Part shown: piece by piece, positions 1 to 8,318 of the stretch
Position numbering within the stretch: position 1 is the first letter of the stretch
How the letters are laid out: each line of letters opens with the position of its first letter
Assembly: GCF_052055485.1 (NCBI RefSeq)
Contig: NZ_CP197171.1
Coordinates: 62,001 to 126,000 of the forward strand
Source of the DNA: Amphibacillus sp052055485
GTDB lineage: Bacteria; Bacillota; Bacilli; Bacillales; Amphibacillaceae
Reading direction: 5' to 3'
Length of the DNA: 64,000 nucleotides
Made by a program: the position numbers and the translations under genes
Notes under the pieces: model-generated
Told to the model about the DNA's origin: nothing
What the model saw: the letters and a program-made list of their open reading frames with translations, nothing else
The model's database searches: none

Positions 1-293
1 ACTAATTATTCTCTTGCAAAAACAGGTTCGTACCACTTTAGGTTTATAAAATAGATTCAGTGAAAGCTCAATTGAATATAACAAACAAAAGGTGACCTTG
101 AGGTATTCAATTCCAGATTAGTCATGCTATCCTTTCAAAATTTAAAAGCTCTCAAATCAAGGATCAAAAGCCAAGCTAAAAATCTACAGCTTCACCGAAT
201 GATTGGTCAACAGATGAATATCAAAGCCTGCCTTCAAATTCCAATATACGAAGATATAGAATTTAATCTGAAATATGTTATGATCAATATAAA
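1..293. other. Gene-free left edge
   Basis: No convincing gene is seen here. A 93-codon open frame (124-405) begins in this stretch, but its last third runs through the dispersed GAGTAACCGC repeat, it has no good ribosome binding site, and I recognise no motif. It may be the debris of a gene cut by the repeat. Confidence 0.4.
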
Positions 294-700
294 ACGAAAC
301 TTCAATCAGCGGGAGTTAGGCTTACAAGATGTAGGCCATACAAATGGTTCCGGTGGGGCGAGTAACCGCAGTCCCAGTCCCAAGTCCTTTCGATGGGCTG
401 AGTAACCGTAACCCCAGATGTTGTCACAAATGTTTTCGGTGGGACGAGTAATCGCAAATCACTTCGGTGGGACGAGTAATCGCAAATCACTTCGGTGGGA
501 CGAGTAACCGCAGTCCCAGGACGTGACGATTTTGGTCTGGTTCCTTTTACTCCCACTGATTGGGATTGGGACTCAGACTAAGTAAGACACTTATTCTTGT
601 GATGGAAATACGTCATAGCTTTCCTTAATGCGGCTACTCGTCCCACTGAAGACCATTGTTGTCTCGAGTTTACGGACGGGACGGTTAGCTGTGATAAAAG
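294..700 (+). repeat. Dispersed GAGTAACCGC repeat, copy 1
   Basis: This is the longest copy of an intergenic repeat family found at least six times in the window. The left end (AAACGAAACTTCAATCAG, then a GTAGGCC-containing hairpin arm) and the right end (ACGG then GTTAGCTGTGATAA) match the ends of the copies at 10952-11095 and 49447-50292. The interior has repeated cores reading GGTGGGACGAGTAACCGCA. No protein frame is conserved between copies, so it is probably a structured non-coding element. Family identity is unknown to me. Confidence 0.7.
435..518 (+). repeat. 28-bp direct tandem repeat, three units
   Basis: Three units begin at 435, 463 and 491, each opening with TTCGGTGGGACGAGTAA. The first two units are identical over 28 bases; the third changes AATCG to AACCG and then diverges. 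The array lies inside copy 1 of the dispersed repeat and looks like local amplification of its core. There are no spacers or cas genes, so it is not a CRISPR array. Confidence 0.85.
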
Positions 701-770
701 TATGTGGAGAATTACGCTTCAATTAAAGAGTCATCATGTTGAAAAAGACATTTGAAAGCAGAGGTTAATT

Positions 771-1331
771 ATGATAGAAAGGGGAAATCAACCACGGGTT
801 ATTTCAATTGCTGGGGTTTCTGGTGGAGGGAAAACAACTATTGTAAAAGCTTTAAATAAGAAATTAGATCATTCCAAAACACTATTTTTTGATGACTATG
901 ACCTTGAGGGTCCGAATGATATTATCAAATGGGTTGATAATGGAGCTAATTATAACGAATGGAATTTGACTCCATTAATCCGAGATATTGAAAACTTATT
1001 TGCTGAACCTTTAGATTACATCATTCTAGATTCCCCATTTGCCTATAAGCACGCTAAAATGAAGAGCTTGATTGACTTTACTATTTATATTGATACGCCC
1101 TTAGATATTGCAATGGCACGTCGGATGATACGAGACTTCAAAAATAGTTCAAATGAAAGTATCTTGATTGAAATGGAAAATTACCTCTCTAATGGAAGAC
1201 GGGGATTTCTTGAAATGCTCAAGTCAATAAAACCAAATTCAGACATGGTTGTGGATGGTTCGTTACCCGTTGCTAAAATTATCGATCATATTCACAAAGC
1301 AATTTCAAATAAAAAACAGGAAGATAGTTAA
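771..1331 (+). CDS. P-loop nucleoside/uridine kinase-like protein
   Basis: A 186-residue cytoplasmic protein with a clear Walker A motif near the N-terminus (GVSGGGKTT, about residues 15-23), followed by a mixed alpha/beta body with a DSPFAY stretch near residue 85 that resembles the Walker B region of uridine kinase or AAA_18-type kinases. It probably phosphorylates a small molecule with ATP; the substrate cannot be read from the sequence. The ATG at 771 has an AGAGG element about 8 bases upstream. It stands alone between a repeat block and a decayed acetyltransferase gene, which suggests an accessory region. It could also be an unrelated small ATPase. The family call is fairly firm, the substrate is open. 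Confidence 0.7.
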   Translation: MIERGNQPRVISIAGVSGGGKTTIVKALNKKLDHSKTLFFDDYDLEGPNDIIKWVDNGANYNEWNLTPLIRDIENLFAEPLDYIILDSPFAYKHAKMKSLIDFTIYIDTPLDIAMARRMIRDFKNSSNESILIEMENYLSNGRRGFLEMLKSIKPNSDMVVDGSLPVAKIIDHIHKAISNKKQEDS

Positions 1332-1396
1332 CTAGATTATCCTTTATAATATTGAGGCAGATATATATATTACCGGAAAATTAGAGGTGATTAAAT

Positions 1397-1951
1397 TTGG
1401 ATGAAGTGCCAAACATTAAAGGGACTAAAGTGTTGTTAAGACAGCCAATAGAAAGTGATTTGAGCGACTATTTAAATGTTGATGTAAACAAAGGATGTAT
1501 GGTGGAGATACAACGAATTTACCACCTAAGACAATGAAGGAAGCCAAAAAGTTTATTCAATCTATTAAAGCAAACAAATTTGAATGGTGTGTAGAGTTTG
1601 AAGAACGTTTAGTCGGGCAAGCTCGATTATCGGTCAATGAAATAGATAACCAGGCACGTTATGCCGTAGGGCTATTTGATCCTTCTATTTGGGGACACAG
1701 AAATTACACAATTAGTCCTACATTATACATTTGACAAACTACATCTACATAGGGTTGACTTGCGTGTCCTTGAATATAATAAACGAGCAATCAATTGTTA
1801 TCAGAAGTATGGCTTTATCCAAGAAGGAATTGAAAGGGAAGGCGCTTTAATCGAAGGTAAATATGAGACAGACGTGTTTATGAGCATTTTAGATAGGGAA
1901 TATCAATCGATAAAAAACACATTTATAAATCCAAAGTATCTTTTTAGTTAA
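1397..1951 (+). pseudogene. GNAT (RimJ/RimL-type) acetyltransferase, frameshifted
   Basis: Three pieces of one acetyltransferase follow each other in shifting frames. A TTG start at 1397, behind the ribosome binding site AGAGGTGA, opens a short N-terminal piece typical of RimL-like proteins (VLLRQPIESDLSDY). The frame changes near 1490 to the piece 1495-1734, which covers the middle of the domain, and changes back near 1690 to the C-terminal piece 1676-1951. That last piece carries the acetyl-CoA fold ending RVLEYNKRAINCYQKYGF. The acetyl-CoA binding loop after IWGHR lacks bases, so this is not just a sequencing slip in one place. The product would have been an N-acetyltransferase of about 180 residues. 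Confidence 0.85.
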
Positions 1952-1998
1952 TTGAGATCGACATCATTAAAAATGATCACTCCTTCGAGGGAGAAAAA

Positions 1999-2372
1999 TT
2001 ATGGGCAAGCAAAAGATTAATAAATTAAAAACTATTCTCGAAATTTGAGCAAGACTGTTGATAAGCAAATTGCTAAATAACTAGAATTAGAAGAATACCA
2101 TGCTATCATTGAAAATTCGGGTTTCTTTTCATCCGCTTGTGAAGCATGTAATCAATATTTTATTGAGCTGGAAAATTATATCGTACAGCTCGTAGATAAA
2201 CTAGAACAACTTGACGAAAATAATTTTAATCATCAGCAGCAAAAAATCAATCAGATTCGCTCACATTTAGATAATGAGTATGAAACAAAAAAAACGTTCT
2301 TATTTCAATCTAGGTCTGACCCTTGGAACAGCTCTAGGCATGGTGTTTAGCTTATTTATATTTAAAAATATT
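1999..2372 (+). pseudogene. Degenerate gene for a coiled-coil cytoplasmic protein
   Basis: Starting with ATG at 1999, behind GGGAG about 8 bases upstream, the reading frame gives MGKQKINKLKT and hits a stop at 2046. One shift restores an otherwise continuous frame (LSKTVDKQIAK), with one in-frame TAA at 2078, running through a helical stretch (EYHAIIENSGFFSSACEACN, then QLVDKLEQLDENN). The end overlaps a small downstream frame at 2280. The family is not recognised. At least two lesions make it a clear pseudogene, and it matches the decay seen in the neighbouring acetyltransferase gene. Confidence 0.6.
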
Positions 2373-2411
2373 GGATTAGGGTTGACATTCAGAGCTGGTT
2401 TGGTCTATTAA
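2280..2411 (+). CDS. Small membrane protein, possible remnant
   Basis: A 43-codon frame opens with ATG at 2280, overlapping the end of the decayed frame before it. It has a basic start (MKQKKRSYF) and a glycine-rich hydrophobic segment (GLTLGTALGMVFSLFIFKNI), so it would make a one- or two-pass membrane peptide. Small proteins of this build often follow cytoplasmic coiled-coil genes in Bacillaceae. It stops earlier than the usual repeated GLALG pattern and may be truncated. Function unknown. Confidence 0.4.
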   Translation: MKQKKRSYFNLGLTLGTALGMVFSLFIFKNIGLGLTFRAGLVY

Positions 2412-2565
2412 ATTGGAGTAATTCGGGATGATTAATTTTGGATGTGTATTACATAGGTATAGTGGGTATATCTTATAAGAGGATACTCAAAACAATGACA
2501 ATATGGGTAAACGTAAATTGAATCTTCAGAGGATAAAATTTATAGTATAAAGGGGAGAATTAAAA

Positions 2566-3699
2566 TTGAATAATAAACGATTATTAAAACATTTAGCTGT
2601 ACTTTTTATATCAGCTTTACTTTTAGCGGCTTGTGGAAATAATGATGCAGAGAACGGTGCCGAGGTACCTGAGGAAGATCCTACGCCTCCGGGAGAAACA
2701 GAAAATCAAGAAGAACCTGAAGAAGAACCAGATGAATCAGAAGTCTCACAAAACCTAGAAGATTGGTTCCCGACTCTAGAAAATGTTCATTATGTCTATG
2801 AAGGGGAGGGCATAGAATTTGCTTCATTTGAATGGACACCACAATTTATTGCTGAAAATACGTTCCAAGTCACAGAAGCTACTGGGGGTACAACTGTCGC
2901 CCAAATTTACGAGTATCGTGATGATGAAATTGTAAGAATTTTTTCTCGCGAAGAAACTTATTTTAGGGAAAATTTCATTGATACTAGCTATCCATCCAGC
3001 TCAGAAGAGACGGAAACGATTTTACAATTACCAATTGAAGAAGGACATTCTTGGGAAAGTGAAACGGGAGCATCATACGAAATCACAGGATTAGATGTTG
3101 AGATAGATACTCCATCTGGAAGTTATAATGCACTTGAAGTCACACGAATCTTGGATGGTTATAAAGTTGTCAATTATTATGCAGAAGGCGTCGGTCTCGT
3201 ACACACCGTTTCCTACCCGCAAGAAGAAGGGATGGAAGAAGTCACTTCTACACTTGCTGAAATCCATGAAGATACCCCAGAGATTCTTCCTGTCACCTTA
3301 TATAGTTTAAATGAAGATGCATCAGGATTAAATGAGATTGAAGCAGAACTTTCATTAAATACAAATGATCCTGCCAGACTAGCCCTTGCTAGTGCTTTAC
3401 GTGGAGAGATACCTGAAACGGAAGATATGCCACTGCTTACTGAAAATGTTGAGATTAATTTTATGTTCCTAGATGAAAATAATATTGCAAATATTGACTT
3501 TACTGAAGAACTTATAACAGAGATGAATGCTGGTTCCGGAATAGAGATGCTCATTTTACAAGGAATTGTGAATACCATTGGAGATTATTATTTAGTTAAC
3601 GATGTCTTATTAACAGTTGAAGGTGAGCCTTATACTAGTGGACACATTGAATTAGAAGAAGGAGAAACTTTAGAAGTTGATGATTCAGATGTCAACTAA
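2566..3699 (+). CDS. Lipoprotein with C-terminal GerMN domain
   Basis: A 377-residue exported lipoprotein. The N-terminus is a classic type II signal (basic KRLLKH, hydrophobic core, lipobox LLLAAC with Cys23), followed by a very acidic Pro/Glu linker (about residues 25-60). Residues 65-240 form a beta-rich region of unknown type. Residues about 245-365 match the GerMN (sporulation and germination) fold, with the hallmark LALASALRG and NIANIDFTEEL stretches. The start is TTG at 2566, 8 bases after AGGGGAG. GerMN proteins occur in the spore germination apparatus and in other envelope lipoproteins; the exact role here cannot be fixed. It appears to be a single-gene unit. Confidence 0.8.
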   Translation: MNNKRLLKHLAVLFISALLLAACGNNDAENGAEVPEEDPTPPGETENQEEPEEEPDESEVSQNLEDWFPTLENVHYVYEGEGIEFASFEWTPQFIAENTFQVTEATGGTTVAQIYEYRDDEIVRIFSREETYFRENFIDTSYPSSSEETETILQLPIEEGHSWESETGASYEITGLDVEIDTPSGSYNALEVTRILDGYKVVNYYAEGVGLVHTVSYPQEEGMEEVTSTLAEIHEDTPEILPVTLYSLNEDASGLNEIEAELSLNTNDPARLALASALRGEIPETEDMPLLTENVEINFMFLDENNIANIDFTEELITEMNAGSGIEMLILQGIVNTIGDYYLVNDVLLTVEGEPYTSGHIELEEGETLEVDDSDVN

Positions 3700-4036
3700 C
3701 TTTTCACTCTAAACGAAAAGCGCACAGCTTCCTTTTAAAAACGTAGTGATTGGGGGCGGTAAAACTTGTGATAAAGGAAACACGACGACGGTGGGAATCT
3801 CGATATTGCCTTTCGTCTAAAGGCATCAGGAGGACTACTATGCTTCTGACAGTCGTCAATCAGCAAGTCTTCTTTATCGTAGAGCGTGTCGTGAAATCAC
3901 TTAGTTTTTGGCGCTTGAAGCTAGACATCATAGAAAAAACGCTTGGTAATAGACGTGGGGACTGATAATCTTATGATTTATCAGCCCTCTTGTGATATTC
4001 CAGGCGTTTTTACATGTTTTTTTATCCTGCATTTCG
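3700..4036. other. Structured non-coding stretch, possible small RNA or element remnant
   Basis: No reliable gene. Near the end is a nested fold: an outer arm AAAAACGCTTGG (about 3934-3945) pairs imperfectly with CCAGGCGTTTTT (4001-4012), enclosing an inner hairpin CTGATAA / TTATCAG around 3961-3983. The outer 3' arm ends in a T run, so the fold would work as a terminator on the plus strand. The 71-codon open frame over 3750-3965 has no recognisable content. The motif AAAAGCGCACAG occurs at both about 3717 and 4127, which may mark the ends of a small element. Confidence 0.35.
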
Positions 4037-4038
4037 AG

Positions 4039-4066
4039 CCTGTGAATAAGTGCACTTATTCACAGG
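4039..4066. repeat. Perfect 28-bp palindrome
   Basis: The sequence CCTGTGAATAAGTG is followed directly by its exact reverse complement CACTTATTCACAGG, with no loop. A loop-free perfect dyad is a poor terminator and a good protein-binding or recombination site. It lies in a gene-free stretch, with no T run following the arm closely enough to be convincing. Confidence 0.9.
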
Positions 4067-4339
4067 ATTAATTTTTACTTTCATTCCATTATAATTCATT
4101 TTGATTCGGTATAGCTTATATTCTTCAAAAAGCGCACAGTTTCCCCTCTCCCATATAACAGGCTTTTCTATTAGGAAAGCCCTTATCAAAATGGGCTGGA
4201 ATGGACGCTCCAGACCGAACAGGCTTCAGAGTTCGTTTTCTAGATTTTGTCATTCTCGTCACGGTATAAACTTTTCCATTTCTTAAGGTGGCTGATACTA
4301 GAATAGAATTAGGTGAAACCTGATATAAAATCACTGAAC

Positions 4340-4447
4340 TTGACTGCATTCTGCGAAAGTTGATTGTATTTTGCCAAACTTGATTGCATTTTGTCAAACT
4401 TGACTGCATTTTGCCAAACTTGATTGCATTTCGCTAAGCTTGATTGA
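4340..4447 (+). repeat. 20-bp direct tandem repeats, five units
   Basis: Units begin at 4340, 4360, 4380, 4400 and 4420 with a partial sixth at 4440. The consensus is TTGAYTGCATTTTGCCAAAC. Units differ by one to four bases. The array ends next to the 3' end of the acetyltransferase gene on the minus strand. No spacer structure is present. Role unknown; slipped-strand amplification is the simple origin. Confidence 0.9.
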
Positions 4448-4457
4448 TTATATAATA

Positions 4458-4925
4458 TTAATGATATTTGTACTCCATTTTTAAAAATTCAAATGTGCTA
4501 TTATTCGTAGATTGCATAAAAGTATGAGTATCTTTAAATCCTATTTTTCTGTAAACTTTTATTGCCCTTTGATTAAAGATTGCTACTGATAATGTTATTT
4601 TTTCTGGATTAAATTTGCCTTTTACAAAGTCTATACATGATTTTAGAAATTTCAATCCCTCACCTTTACCAGTTAAATCTGGTCTCATTCCTAATTCTAT
4701 TTCAAATGTTCGAACATCTTCTTGATTAATATTTAAAAAACCAATTAATTCTTTACCCATAGTAACTGAATACAAAGATTCCTTACGTATATTGGGATTT
4801 ATAAATTCTTCTAAATCTTCTTTGTCAGCTTCTATATCATAAAAAGAATACTCTCCATCATAATGCCATCCAAATGCAATCTCTTCTGCTTGTTCTTGAT
4901 GCATAATCTCAAATTTATAAGTCAT
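4458..4925 (-). CDS. GNAT family N-acetyltransferase
   Basis: A 155-residue single-domain acetyltransferase that would use acetyl-CoA to modify an amine. The acetyl-CoA binding region reads ELGMRPDLTGKGEGLKFL (about residues 77-94), with the pyrophosphate-binding loop, and is followed by the conserved C-terminal FNQRAIKVYRKIGF. The ATG at 4925 is preferred over the GTG at 4934 because AAAGGTGG lies 4-11 bases upstream of it and the GTG falls inside that site. The substrate cannot be inferred. It is a lone gene in a region of decaying accessory genes, intact over its full length. Confidence 0.85.
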   Translation of the reverse strand: MTYKFEIMHQEQAEEIAFGWHYDGEYSFYDIEADKEDLEEFINPNIRKESLYSVTMGKELIGFLNINQEDVRTFEIELGMRPDLTGKGEGLKFLKSCIDFVKGKFNPEKITLSVAIFNQRAIKVYRKIGFKDTHTFMQSTNNSTFEFLKMEYKYH

Positions 4926-5101
4926 AAATACCACCTTTGAGCTGAGTGATGCTATTTTACAATACTAAATGTCCTGCGAATGACCATTTCTATAGTCTCC
5001 GCTTTTTAACATGTTATTTTCTCTTCTAATAAACATTTATAAACACCTAAATATATTCGTTCCTTAACTTTTAGAGGCTATACCAGGATATGACTTAATT
5101 C

Positions 5102-5165
5102 ATCAAGAGGAGTTTGAGACTAATAAATGTTATAAGTTTTATTCAGTTTCAAACTCCTTGATTTT
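5102..5165 (+). terminator. Long stem-loop, terminator-like
   Basis: ATCAAGAGGAGTTTGAGACT (5102-5121) pairs with AGTTTCAAACTCCTTGAT (5145-5162) around a 23-base loop, with one bulged base, and is followed by TTTATT on the plus strand. No plus-strand gene leads into it, so it may be left over from a lost gene or act in an antisense transcript. Confidence 0.5.
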
Positions 5166-5198
5166 ATTCTACAAATACCTTAGCCCTTGATCATATAT

Positions 5199-5403
5199 CT
5201 AGCCATTGACACGATTTCCCTGACTTTTCTGTATTTGATGGATAAGCCTCTTATCTTTTGAAAAAGGGGCTAAATCCATTTGTTTAATGGCTTCTCTTTT
5301 CCGTTTCATATTTAAATAACTAATAAAATCATATACCTCTGCTGTATCTTCTTCATTGAATAAAGTCAATTAGCTATTTTAGATCATCATACGTAACACT
5401 CAT
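5199..5403 (-). pseudogene. Degenerate small gene of about 68 codons
   Basis: From ATG at 5403, behind GAGGCGG, the frame reads MSVTYDDLK, a TAG, LIDFIQ and a second stop. One frameshift then restores a full ending (AEVYDFISYLNMKRKREAIK through QKSQGNRVNG) to a TAG at 5199. One nonsense codon and one frameshift make it a pseudogene. The size and charge pattern resemble antitoxin-like or small helical proteins, but I cannot name the family. Confidence 0.6.
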
Positions 5404-5624
5404 TTTAAATGCCGCCTCAATATTTACTTAACTCCATTATACCATTGGATAAATTATTTACTGAAAGGATTCACGAACAAACGAGGAAACCGCCATCCAT
5501 GGCAATTTCACCGTTTGCTTGTAAAAGATATGTTAATCTTGAACAAATATACTAAATTTATTTTTCATACAACAATTATACTTTCGAGCTCTTGATTCAA
5601 GATCGATTGATCCCCTTCAAAAAA
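5404..5624. other. Intergenic, 3' side of copA
   Basis: No gene seen. The stretch around 5491-5502 contains a small GCCAT / ATGGC dyad. I do not see a convincing T-tailed terminator directly after copA. Confidence 0.4.
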
Positions 5625-8084
5625 TTATCCGCGTGAAGGTTTAAATCGTTTGAGTCTGAGCGCATTTAAGAGAACGGAGACAGAACTAAAACTCATCGCT
5701 GCTCCTGCAATCATTGGGCTTAATAATGGACCGCCAAAAATATGGAGTACCCCCATGGCGAATGGAATACCTAAAACATTGTAAGCAAAAGCCCAGAAAA
5801 GATTTTCTTTAATGTTTCGAATGGTTGACTTACTTAATTCAACGGCACTCGGTACATCGAGCAAGTCACTTCTCATTAGAACAACGTCGGCAGATTCAAT
5901 CGCAACATCTGTACCTGAACCAATGGCAATGCCGATGTCTGCCTGTGCTAGAGCTGGTGCATCATTGATTCCGTCGCCGACCATTGCTACTTTTTTGCCT
6001 TCACCCTGAAGTTTTTCAACTTCATTTGCTTTATCCTCTGGCAAAACTTCACTCATCACACGATCAATACCAACTTGTTTGGCAATCGCTTCTGCGGTTC
6101 GCTTGTTATCACCTGTTATCATTCCCACTTCAATGCCCATTTGATGCAATCTCTCAATCGCTTTGGCACTATTCTCTTTGACGGTATCTGCGACAGCGAT
6201 GATCCCAGCAAGTCTGTCATCAATCGCAATGTACATTGGGGTTTTTCCTTCATTTGCTAATTTGTCAGATTGCTCTGATAAATCGGCTAAGGAAATTTGA
6301 CGTTCATCCATCAATTTTTTATTTCCTGCCAATAATTTTTTGTCCTCAATCATTACTTCAATCCCACGACCAGGAATCGCTGTAAAGTCTTGCACATCCA
6401 TTGCAGCAAATTCTCTAGTCTCTGCTTCTCTAACAATTGCTTCGCCTAATGGGTGCTCAGAACCTTTTTCAGCAGAAGCCGTTAAAGCAAGTAATTCTTC
6501 TTCGCTGACTTCACTTATCGGTACGATATCTGTTACAACAGGCTTCCCTTCAGTGATCGTCCCTGTTTTATCAAAAACAATCATGTCAACTTTATGCGTC
6601 GTTTCAAGTGCTTCCCCACCTTTTATGAGTACACCATGTTCAGCGCCTTTCCCTGTACCTACCATAATGGCAGTAGGTGTCGCTAAACCAAGAGCACAAG
6701 GGCAAGCAATGACGAGCACAGAAATGGCAATGGTTAAAGCAAAGATTCCAGATTGACCTGAAAAATACCATGCCAGACCTGATACAATCGCTAGCCCAAT
6801 CACAATCGGAACAAAATAGCCAGAGATAATATCTGCTTGCTTAGCAATCGGTGCTTTTGAGCCCTGTGCATCTTCAACCAACTGAATAATTTGAGATAAA
6901 GCCGTGTCACTCCCCACTTTTGTTGCTTGATATTGAACCGTCCCATTTTTGTTAAAACTACCACCGATCATTGAATCGCCGATATTTTTCTCCACGGGGA
7001 TACTCTCACCTGTCAACATGGATTCATCAACAGACGTTCTCCCCTCAGTAATCGTGCCATCGACCGGGATCTTTTCACCGGGTTTAACAATGATATGATC
7101 ACCAACAACAACTTGATCAATGCCTAGTTCCATTTCTTGCCCGTCACGAATGACGGTTGCTGTTTTAGGTGCTAAATCCATTAATTTTTCAATCGCTTCA
7201 GACGTTTTTCCTTTTGAACGTGCTTCTAAATACTTCCCTAGCGTAATGAGCGTTAAAATAACCGCAGCAGATTCAAAGTACAATTCATGAGCATAACTTG
7301 GATCACCATTCCAGATCACCATTGTTGCTCCAACACTGTAAATAAAAGCAGCACTTGTTCCAAGAGCAATCAAGGAATCCATATTGGGATGCCCTTTAAA
7401 TAGGGATTTAAAACCGATTGTATAATAGCTCCAACCTAGAGCAATCACGGGCACCGTTAAAATCAATTGTACAATCGCAAAATTAAGCGCATGGATTTCG
7501 GGGTTAATAATTGATGGAACAGGAAGTCCAACCATATGCCCCATTGAGATATAAAATAATGGAATCGTAAATATTGCTGAGAGCCAAAAACGACGCCAAA
7601 TCGCATGCATTTGTTCAGCTTTTTTATTTTTTGCGTCATGATATGAATCTGCTGAAGCATCGACATCTTCTTCTGCTTGGTAACCAGCATCTGCAATGGC
7701 CTGGGTCACATCTGAAACAGCGAGAACAGTTGGATCATATTCTAGCATTAATTTTTCTGTCGCAAGATTGACCCGGGATTCACGAACACCTTCAAGCTTA
7801 GCTGCCGCTTTTTCAACGGTTTGCGCACAGGAAGCACAGGTCATTCCCGAGATCGCAAAAGTTTTCTTTTCTGTTTTGGTCAGTGCTTTATAACCCGCTT
7901 CACTCACAGCCTCTTGAATATCTTGCACTGAAAGAACAGCTTGATCAAAATCAATATTTAGCTTTTCAGTGGCTAAATTGACCTGAGCTGACCCAACACC
8001 CGGTAATTTGTTGGTTACTTTTTCAACCGTCTGGGCACAAGAAGCACAGGTCATCCCTTCTATATCAAATGTTTTTTTCGCCAT
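5625..8084 (-). CDS. copA: Copper-exporting P1B-type ATPase CopA
   Basis: An 819-residue membrane pump that hydrolyses ATP to export Cu(I). Two N-terminal heavy-metal-associated domains each carry MTCASC (Cys13/Cys16 and Cys83/Cys86). The membrane region contains the transport motif IACPCALGLATPTA, which classes it as a copper/silver rather than zinc or cadmium pump. The phosphorylation site is DKTGTITEGKP, the hinge is MVGDGINDAPAL, and the ATP-binding SEHPLG motif is present. The length is normal for two-HMA CopA. The ATG at 8084 follows GGAGGAG; the upstream GTG at 8093 falls within that region and is less likely. Third gene of copY-copZ-copA, 18 bases after copZ. Confidence 0.97.
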   Translation of the reverse strand: MAKKTFDIEGMTCASCAQTVEKVTNKLPGVGSAQVNLATEKLNIDFDQAVLSVQDIQEAVSEAGYKALTKTEKKTFAISGMTCASCAQTVEKAAAKLEGVRESRVNLATEKLMLEYDPTVLAVSDVTQAIADAGYQAEEDVDASADSYHDAKNKKAEQMHAIWRRFWLSAIFTIPLFYISMGHMVGLPVPSIINPEIHALNFAIVQLILTVPVIALGWSYYTIGFKSLFKGHPNMDSLIALGTSAAFIYSVGATMVIWNGDPSYAHELYFESAAVILTLITLGKYLEARSKGKTSEAIEKLMDLAPKTATVIRDGQEMELGIDQVVVGDHIIVKPGEKIPVDGTITEGRTSVDESMLTGESIPVEKNIGDSMIGGSFNKNGTVQYQATKVGSDTALSQIIQLVEDAQGSKAPIAKQADIISGYFVPIVIGLAIVSGLAWYFSGQSGIFALTIAISVLVIACPCALGLATPTAIMVGTGKGAEHGVLIKGGEALETTHKVDMIVFDKTGTITEGKPVVTDIVPISEVSEEELLALTASAEKGSEHPLGEAIVREAETREFAAMDVQDFTAIPGRGIEVMIEDKKLLAGNKKLMDERQISLADLSEQSDKLANEGKTPMYIAIDDRLAGIIAVADTVKENSAKAIERLHQMGIEVGMITGDNKRTAEAIAKQVGIDRVMSEVLPEDKANEVEKLQGEGKKVAMVGDGINDAPALAQADIGIAIGSGTDVAIESADVVLMRSDLLDVPSAVELSKSTIRNIKENLFWAFAYNVLGIPFAMGVLHIFGGPLLSPMIAGAAMSFSSVSVLLNALRLKRFKPSRG

Positions 8085-8102
8085 GACTATCACTCCTCCA
8101 TC

Positions 8103-8318
8103 TTACTGAATCAATTCAGTTTGATACCCTGCTTGGTTGACTGCTTCAGTTAATTGATTGACTTGTTGAACAGCCTGATCATATTTAACTTGGGCAGTGC
8201 CTTTTTTTAGGTTAACCTTTACTTTCTCAACACCTTCAAGCTCTTTAAGGGCTGTTTCCACGCGATTAACACAATGGTTACAATTCATTCCTGATATATT
8301 TAGTTTAATTTTTTCCAT
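8103..8318 (-). CDS. copZ: Copper chaperone CopZ
   Basis: A 71-residue single heavy-metal-associated domain with the metal site GMNCNHC near the N-terminus. It carries Cu(I) in the cytoplasm and hands it to CopA and to the CopY repressor. ATG at 8318 (MEKIKL) is chosen because GAGGAG lies 7 bases upstream; the earlier in-frame codons at 8324 and 8339 lie within or before that site. The gene overlaps the end of copY by 14 bases, so translation is probably coupled. The ferredoxin-like fold length is typical. Confidence 0.95.
   Translation of the reverse strand: MEKIKLNISGMNCNHCVNRVETALKELEGVEKVKVNLKKGTAQVKYDQAVQQVNQLTEAVNQAGYQTELIQ

Noticed and set aside
124..405. A 93-codon open frame at the left edge
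   Set aside because: It has no good ribosome binding site and its C-terminal third is dispersed-repeat sequence.
435..518. Three regularly spaced identical repeats that might be a small CRISPR array
   Set aside because: The repeats are contiguous 28-bp units without unique spacers, lie in a dispersed repeat found elsewhere, and no cas gene is present.
3750..3965. A 71-codon open frame
   Set aside because: No recognisable content; it overlaps DNA folding into a nested hairpin and may be RNA or remnant sequence.
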